Under the pieces are notes generated by a model. It searched no databases. It saw nothing but the letters and a program-made list of their open reading frames with translations, and was not told where the DNA came from. The position numbers and the translations under genes were made by a program. A DNA stretch of 10,286 nt from Flavihumibacter sp. (GTDB taxonomy: Bacteria > Bacteroidota > Bacteroidia > Chitinophagales > Chitinophagaceae): NCBI GenBank assembly GCA_025455285.1, contig JALOMU010000018.1:1-10286 (forward strand), written 5' to 3'. Within the stretch, counting starts at the first letter, position 1. Every line of letters starts with the position of its first letter. This document shows, one piece after another, positions 6,284 to 10,286 of this stretch.

Positions 6284-7615
6284 TTAATTGAATACTTTAT
6301 ACCCTTTATGAAAGAGTGCTTTTGCCTCACTTACCCTTGCCACGGCTTCTGCGGAGCAACTGGCATCTATCAATACAAAACTGGCTTCGTCTCCTGGTTT
6401 GGGCCATTGCTGCTCGCCTTTTCGGTTGAGGGGTGTAATTCCCGCTGTCGCCAGACTTAAAGATTGGGAAAGCTCCAGCTCGGTTACCAACCCATATAAT
6501 TGCGCTGCCAGATTTGCTTTTTGCAATACACTGCCGGTGCCAAAACTATTCCAGTGATCAACGATGCTATCATTGCCGGTTACTACCTGAACTCCGTGTT
6601 TTAACAAAGTAGGAATGGGCATCTGCGAACGCCCCATTGGTATGGTAGAGGCAATGCCAATTCCGGCTGCAGCCAGCTTTTCGGCTATTGCTTCCTGTTG
6701 GCTGCCTTCCAGCGATGCCAACACAAAAGCATGACTTAACCAGGTCCGGTTTTTTAATACAGGATTTTCATTCACCCGATCAATCAGGTAATTCACCACC
6801 TGTAAGCCATCTGCACCACCCTCATGCAAATGAATATCGATTCCCTTCTTATAATCCAATGCCAGTTGCACCGTAAAATCCATAGTGCGATGCATATTTC
6901 CATCAATCGATACAGGATCCAATCCACCTATATAATCGATTCCAGCCTGCGCCGCTTCTTTCATCAGCGAAGTGGAATCACGGTAATAGAGTCCGTGCTG
7001 CGGAAACGCAACCAGCTCGGCACTAAATCCCTTTTTCTTATTTTCCAATGCTATTTGCAAATTCCGAAGCGATTGCAACTGGGAGGTTGGTTCAATGTTA
7101 ACATGACTTCTTGCAAAGGCCGACCCTTTTGATTGCAACAATTCAATCATCTTTTCAGCCCGATGGGTAGAAGTCTTGAGCATTTCTGGAAGTATCTTCT
7201 CTTCCAAGGCAATCATATCCTTTACCGACCGGTTTTTAATCACTCTCGGCTGCCAGGGACCTCCATAAAAAGTTTTATCCAGATGAATATGCATATCCTT
7301 AAAAGAAGGAAGCATCAGCAAGCCTTTCGCATCAAGCGATTTCGATCCAACATGGTTTTTTGTAATACTTTTAATTTTACCCTCTTCAATTTCTACAGAG
7401 AATAAATCAGTGCTGGTTCCTATTACAGCTGCTTGCTCAAGGATATAACCAGTTTCCAAACGAACATTCTTCAACACGAAACTTGATGATAATTCGTCAA
7501 TCAGTTCATTACTATTTAAACCCGGCAACTTCTCCGCACCTGGAATTGCCAAACCGGCGATCAACCCGGATGCATTTTTTATAAATGTTTTTCTACTAAC
7601 GGGTTGTACTCCCAT
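6284..7615 (-). CDS. Exported amidohydrolase, cytosine-deaminase (CodA)-like
   Basis: From ATG 7615 this is a 443-residue metal-dependent amidohydrolase. The family signature is the HxH of MHIHLDKTFYGGPW (H109, H111), SHVNIEP, VAFPQHG, DIHLHEGG (metal ligand H262, proton-shuttle-like E265), LSHAFVL and TGNDSIVDHW (D349). The H-x-x-E pair and the VAFPQ motif place it near cytosine deaminase/CodA and related deaminases of cyclic N-heterocycles. The substrate is not determinable. The N-terminus has a Tat-like signal, SRKTFIKNASGLIAGLAIPG, with Arg-Lys rather than twin Arg, so export to the periplasm is likely but not certain. That location would be unusual, since CodA is cytoplasmic. An upstream GTG at 7657 would add 14 residues, but ATG 7615 fits the signal and a TAGTTTTG box just upstream. 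The gene sits between AraC and ankyrin genes. Confidence 0.9.
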   Translation of the reverse strand: MGVQPVSRKTFIKNASGLIAGLAIPGAEKLPGLNSNELIDELSSSFVLKNVRLETGYILEQAAVIGTSTDLFSVEIEEGKIKSITKNHVGSKSLDAKGLLMLPSFKDMHIHLDKTFYGGPWQPRVIKNRSVKDMIALEEKILPEMLKTSTHRAEKMIELLQSKGSAFARSHVNIEPTSQLQSLRNLQIALENKKKGFSAELVAFPQHGLYYRDSTSLMKEAAQAGIDYIGGLDPVSIDGNMHRTMDFTVQLALDYKKGIDIHLHEGGADGLQVVNYLIDRVNENPVLKNRTWLSHAFVLASLEGSQQEAIAEKLAAAGIGIASTIPMGRSQMPIPTLLKHGVQVVTGNDSIVDHWNSFGTGSVLQKANLAAQLYGLVTELELSQSLSLATAGITPLNRKGEQQWPKPGDEASFVLIDASCSAEAVARVSEAKALFHKGYKVFN

Positions 7616-7629
7616 ATCCGATTTTGGTA

Positions 7630-7637
7630 CAAAACTA
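7630..7637 (-). promoter_or_regulatory. Candidate -7 box upstream of the amidohydrolase gene
   Basis: The minus strand reads TAGTTTTG, an exact TAnnTTTG match, 14 nt before ATG 7615. Transcription would begin near 7625, leaving a leader of about 10 nt. No TTG -33 element is seen at the usual distance, so an activator such as the adjacent AraC-family protein may be needed. The position supports ATG 7615 over GTG 7657 as the start. Confidence 0.35.
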
Positions 7638-7692
7638 ACAAAGAAGTACCCTTTCACTATTGCAGGCTTTCGAACAAAACTTGTAATTTTTA

Positions 7693-8529
7693 TTACTTAT
7701 TACGGAAAGCTGCCGGACTTAGTCCGGCTTTCAACTTGAATACATTAGAGAAATAAGCTGGATCATCAAAACCAAGCGCATAGGCTATTTCCTTAATGGA
7801 CTGCTCACTAATCAACAACCGCCTTTTTGCTTCCATTAATATCCTGTTTTGCAGCAACTCTTTGGCATTTTTATTTAAGTTGCGCTTACAGACAATATTT
7901 AAATAATTGGCGGTGACATGTAATTTCCGGGCATAGAACTCAACTGATTTTTCCTGAAAATAGTACCGTTCAATTAGTTTCAGGTATTCAGAAACAAGCA
8001 CTCTGTTAGTTACCGAAAGATTCTTCCACTCTCTGTTTTCCAAGAGCCTGAAGATTAGTTGAAGGAGTACTATGGATCGCGCTTGTATAACTTTCCAGCT
8101 CAATGTTGGTTGGGAGAGTTCATTTCCTAATTGAAGGAATTCATACTGTAAACCAGTAAACTCCTTTTGCGGTATGGTAAGAACAGGTTTTTCCTGGAAC
8201 AAATACCAGCCAATTTCAATTGATTGTTGAATGGTTGAAAAAGTTTCATTGCTGATCATCAATTGAAAAACACGGGTAGTTTTATCAAACTTCCAATCAT
8301 GAACCTGACCGGGATACAAAACATGCAACTGGTTTTTTCCGATTTTATACTTCATCCCATCAATGCGATGGTACCCTTTTCCAGTTTCAACTAACAACAA
8401 GACATAGAAATCATGTTTATGGGGACTATCAATACTTCTTTCCCCGAGAATTTCGTGATACTGAAGTTCCCGGCTAAGAGAATGCTCTTCGGGGAATGCA
8501 TCCAATCCAATAACGGGTATATTATCCAT
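7693..8529 (-). CDS. AraC-family transcriptional regulator
   Basis: From ATG 8529 this is a 278-residue regulator. The N-terminal half is a cupin-type ligand-binding domain (HKHDFYVLLLVETGKGYHRI, then GMKYKIGKNQLHVLYPGQVH). The last 99 or so residues hold the double helix-turn-helix: a first helix-turn-helix around SVEFYARKLHVTANYLNIVC and the family signature SIKEIAYALGFDDPAYFSNV followed by FKLKAGLSPAAFRNK. A GTG at 8541 would add four residues; the ATG is preferred. The gene lies 77 nt upstream of the amidohydrolase ATG on the same strand and divergent from the pirin gene, with 55 nt between the start codons. It is therefore placed to control the amidohydrolase-ankyrin pair, the pirin gene and itself. 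Its effector is unknown. Confidence 0.94.
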   Translation of the reverse strand: MDNIPVIGLDAFPEEHSLSRELQYHEILGERSIDSPHKHDFYVLLLVETGKGYHRIDGMKYKIGKNQLHVLYPGQVHDWKFDKTTRVFQLMISNETFSTIQQSIEIGWYLFQEKPVLTIPQKEFTGLQYEFLQLGNELSQPTLSWKVIQARSIVLLQLIFRLLENREWKNLSVTNRVLVSEYLKLIERYYFQEKSVEFYARKLHVTANYLNIVCKRNLNKNAKELLQNRILMEAKRRLLISEQSIKEIAYALGFDDPAYFSNVFKLKAGLSPAAFRNK

Positions 8530-8540
8530 GCCTGGTAACA

Positions 8541-8567
8541 CAAAATAAACGTATACTTCTTACTTTG
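8541..8567. promoter_or_regulatory. Back-to-back near-consensus -7 boxes between araC-type and pirin genes
   Basis: The minus strand has TTATTTTG (8548-8541) and the plus strand TTACTTTG (8560-8567), each one mismatch from TAnnTTTG. They would give leaders of about 7 nt for the AraC gene and 13 nt for the pirin gene. No TTG -33 is visible for either. The boxes are 11 nt apart, so the two polymerases would compete for the same DNA. Confidence 0.25.
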
Positions 8568-8584
8568 AGGTTAATTGTAAAATT

Positions 8585-9499
8585 ATGATGGATATTGTCA
8601 TCGATTCAAGGCAGGCCGCAATCAGCGAACACATCAATGTAAAACGCATTCTGCCCTTTCGCCAACGCAGAATGGTAGGACCCTTTATTTTCATGGATCA
8701 TGCAGGTCCGGTTACCTCTACGCCCTCTCCCAAATCCAAAATGGATGTGTTACCACATCCGCATATCGGTTTGTCTACCGTGAGTTATTTGCTGGGGGGC
8801 AAGGTGACCCATCGCGACAGCCTGGGTTTTGAACAGGTGATCGTTCCCGGTGAAGTAAACTGGATGACTGCCGGCCGGGGCATTGCACATTCGGAGCGTT
8901 TTGAAGACCCCGCCGTTTTACAACAAGGCCAGTTAGAACTAATCCAGACCTGGGTAGCATTACCAGAAAAAGAAGAGGAAGCTGACCCGGCTTTTGAAAA
9001 TTTCAAACCGGAGCAACTCCCGGTATTTACAGATACCGGAATCTGGATGCGACTGATCGCGGGAAATGCCTATGGATTGCGCAATGAGGTGAAAACCTTA
9101 TCGCCACTCTTTTACCTGCATGTAGTGCTGGAAGCAGGAACCCGTTTTGCCCTGCCGCAGGAACACAGTGAACGGGGCATTTATATTGTTCGTGGTACAC
9201 TGGAAACAGGCGGGCAGTTCTATCGCGAAGGACAGTTGCTGGTGTTTACCAAAAAATCGGATCCGGTACTATTGGCAAAAGAGCACTGCACCCTGATGTT
9301 GCTGGGAGGAGAACCCTTGGGCGACCGGTTCATCTGGTGGAATTTTGTATCCTCCCGCAAAGAGCGGATTGAACAGGCAAAAGAAGACTGGAAACAGGGG
9401 CGGATTATCCTGCCACCCAATGACAACCATGAATTTATTCCATTGCCAGATGACAAATCAAAACCTGCCGGGGGGCCAAGCCCGGGACTACTTTCCTGA
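8585..9499 (+). CDS. Pirin-family bicupin protein
   Basis: This 304-residue protein belongs to the pirin family of iron-binding double cupins, some of which (E. coli YhhW) act as quercetin dioxygenases. The N-terminal pirin domain carries LPHPHIGLSTVSYLLGG, THRDSLG and WMTAGRGIAHSER. The expected metal ligands H58, H60, H102 and E104 are all present. The C-terminal pirin domain spans about 170-285 (LSPLFYLHVVLEAGTRFALP onward, and LMLLGGEPLGDRFIWWNFVS), followed by a short proline/glycine-rich tail. Two ATGs lie in tandem at 8585 and 8588; either could serve. A GAGG lies 14 nt upstream, too far for a standard Shine-Dalgarno site. The gene is divergent from the AraC regulator. Its substrate is unknown; bacterial pirins are variously linked to stress responses and flavonoid oxidation. 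Confidence 0.95.
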   Translation: MMDIVIDSRQAAISEHINVKRILPFRQRRMVGPFIFMDHAGPVTSTPSPKSKMDVLPHPHIGLSTVSYLLGGKVTHRDSLGFEQVIVPGEVNWMTAGRGIAHSERFEDPAVLQQGQLELIQTWVALPEKEEEADPAFENFKPEQLPVFTDTGIWMRLIAGNAYGLRNEVKTLSPLFYLHVVLEAGTRFALPQEHSERGIYIVRGTLETGGQFYREGQLLVFTKKSDPVLLAKEHCTLMLLGGEPLGDRFIWWNFVSSRKERIEQAKEDWKQGRIILPPNDNHEFIPLPDDKSKPAGGPSPGLLS

Positions 9500-9572
9500 T
9501 TTCCAGTATAAATTCACTGTTTTCTTTCAGTAATTTTTCCGAATTCGTAAATCATAGGGAATGGGTCCATGG

Positions 9573-9580
9573 TACCTTTG
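9573..9580 (+). promoter_or_regulatory. Candidate -7 box placing the transcript start at the ankyrin ATG
   Basis: TACCTTTG is an exact TAnnTTTG match whose last base is only four bases from the ATG at 9585. In Bacteroidota the transcript begins a few bases after this box, so the mRNA would start at or within a few bases of the A of ATG and be leaderless. No TTG is present about 20 nt upstream (the nearest similar triplet is TTC at 9544), which lowers confidence. Confidence 0.38.
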
Positions 9581-9584
9581 CGCC

Positions 9585-10286
9585 ATGAAAAAAACCGTTC
9601 TGTTCTGCCTTTTACTGGCTCCTATTTTTGCGATGGCTCAAAACAATACACTTTTACGGGCCGATTTCTGGAAAACCAACCCTGACCTCGGTACAGTAAA
9701 AGCTGAAATTGCCAAAGGAAACAATCCTTCAGAAGCCAATGGCGGCAATTTTGATGTGGTAACGATGGCGATTAATAACAATGCAGCCACGGAAGTAATC
9801 AAATACCTGGTTGCACAGGATGGGAATGGTGTTGGAAAAAAAACACATGATGGCAGAATATATTTGCATTGGGCAGCTTCCAGGGGGAATACCGAAGTAG
9901 TGAACTATCTGCTGGAAAAAGGATCGGATATCAATTTTGGGGATGACCGCGGTACTATTCCACTGGTTTATGCACTGGCAAACGGACAAACCAATACGGC
10001 TGTTTATGATGCGCTTTTAAAAGCGGGCAATAATCCCAAACAAAAATTCCAGAATGGCGCCAGCCTTTTGCTGCTTGGCATTGCCAATGATAAAGACCTG
10101 CTGCTGTCTGAATACCTGGTAACCAAAGGGCTTTCCTATAGTGATACGGATGATTTAGGCAGAACCGCATTTGATTATGCTGCCCGTTCCGGCAACCTTG
10201 AGCTCTTGAAAAAACTGAAAGCAAAGGGTGTGAAACACAGCAACCATGCCTTACTCTTTGCAGCACAGGGCGGTCGCGGTGGCGCA
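9585..10286 (+). CDS. Exported ankyrin-repeat protein, 3' end missing
   Basis: The frame is open from ATG 9585 to the window end, giving 234 residues. It starts with a signal peptide (MKKTVLFCLLLAPIFAMA, about 1-18). The mature part contains ankyrin repeats, most clearly DGRIYLHWAASRGNTEVVNY followed by LLEKGSDINFGDDRGTIPLV (about 88-127) and DLGRTAFDYAARSGNLELLK followed by KLKAKGV (about 190-217). It resembles the larger ankyrin proteins found in Bacteroidota, which contain an FWK...VKAEIAKGNNPSEAN-type beginning, as here. Placement in the periplasm or cell envelope is inferred. It follows the pirin gene by 85 nt on the same strand but appears to have its own -7 box. It differs from the short ankyrin protein at 6274-5711 in length and repeat sequence, so a recent duplication is unlikely. 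Confidence 0.88.
   Translation, partial: MKKTVLFCLLLAPIFAMAQNNTLLRADFWKTNPDLGTVKAEIAKGNNPSEANGGNFDVVTMAINNNAATEVIKYLVAQDGNGVGKKTHDGRIYLHWAASRGNTEVVNYLLEKGSDINFGDDRGTIPLVYALANGQTNTAVYDALLKAGNNPKQKFQNGASLLLLGIANDKDLLLSEYLVTKGLSYSDTDDLGRTAFDYAARSGNLELLKKLKAKGVKHSNHALLFAAQGGRGGA

Noticed and set aside
7616..7657. GTG 7657 as the amidohydrolase start
   Set aside because: The extra 14 residues precede a complete Tat-like signal, and a candidate -7 box lies within this stretch.
8530..8541. GTG 8541 as the AraC-family start
   Set aside because: An ATG four codons later is preferred, and the candidate -7 box overlaps the GTG.
9468..9485. GC-rich inverted repeat CCGGG...CCCGG near the end of the pirin gene
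   Set aside because: It lies within coding sequence for a Gly/Pro tail and has no T-tract after it, so it does not fit an intrinsic terminator.
9516..9537. ACTG...CAGT with following T residues after the pirin gene, as a terminator
   Set aside because: The stem is only 4 bp and AT-rich; too weak to call.
5711..10286. The two ankyrin genes as a recent duplication
   Set aside because: Apart from generic ankyrin consensus residues and a signal peptide, the translated sequences do not resemble each other.

Overview
The window reads as chromosomal DNA of a Bacteroidota bacterium, most likely of the Chitinophagaceae type. The evidence is a SusC-like TonB-dependent transporter with an N-terminal STN domain, followed by the start of a SusD-like lipoprotein gene. 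A FecR-type anti-sigma factor with a DUF4974-like C-terminus and an ECF sigma factor of the Bacteroidetes expansion family lie beside it. Several TAnnTTTG-type -7 promoter boxes, typical of this phylum, also occur. The family or genus is inference; no rRNA is present.

Layout. Seven genes lie in a row on the minus strand, read from high to low coordinates. They are an AraC-family regulator (8529-7693), an exported cytosine-deaminase-like amidohydrolase (7615-6284), a small exported ankyrin-repeat protein (6274-5711), the ECF sigma factor (about 5612-5016), FecR (4904-3717), SusC (3573-61) and the first 14 codons of SusD (42-1, cut by the window edge). Spacers are short for amidohydrolase-ankyrin (9 nt), ankyrin-sigma (41 nt or more) and SusC-SusD (18 nt). 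They are longer for sigma-FecR (111 nt) and FecR-SusC (143 nt), and those two spacers carry the regulatory-looking structure. On the plus strand lie a pirin-family cupin (8585-9499), divergent from the AraC gene, and a second exported ankyrin-repeat protein (9585 onward), truncated by the window end. No intergenic stretch exceeds 300 nt, and no tRNA, rRNA, insertion sequence or CRISPR array was seen.

How the parts may work together. The sigma/FecR/STN-SusC set is a standard trans-envelope signalling circuit: substrate binding at the outer-membrane transporter is relayed by the STN domain to FecR, which frees the sigma factor to transcribe susCD. The AraC regulator, amidohydrolase and ankyrin protein look like a second module on the same strand. 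It is speculative but reasonable that the imported compound, or something made from it, is the amidohydrolase substrate, perhaps a small cyclic amide or amidine. No glycoside hydrolase is visible, so the substrate cannot be read from the window.

The most interesting signal is on the plus strand in the FecR-SusC spacer: TTG, 20 nt, TACATTTG (3550-3580), followed about 60 nt later by a GC-rich hairpin and six T residues (3641-3671). Together they predict an antisense RNA of about 87 nt opposite the susC leader. This resembles the cis-antisense RNAs (DonS type) known to repress sigma/FecR-controlled susC operons in Bacteroides.
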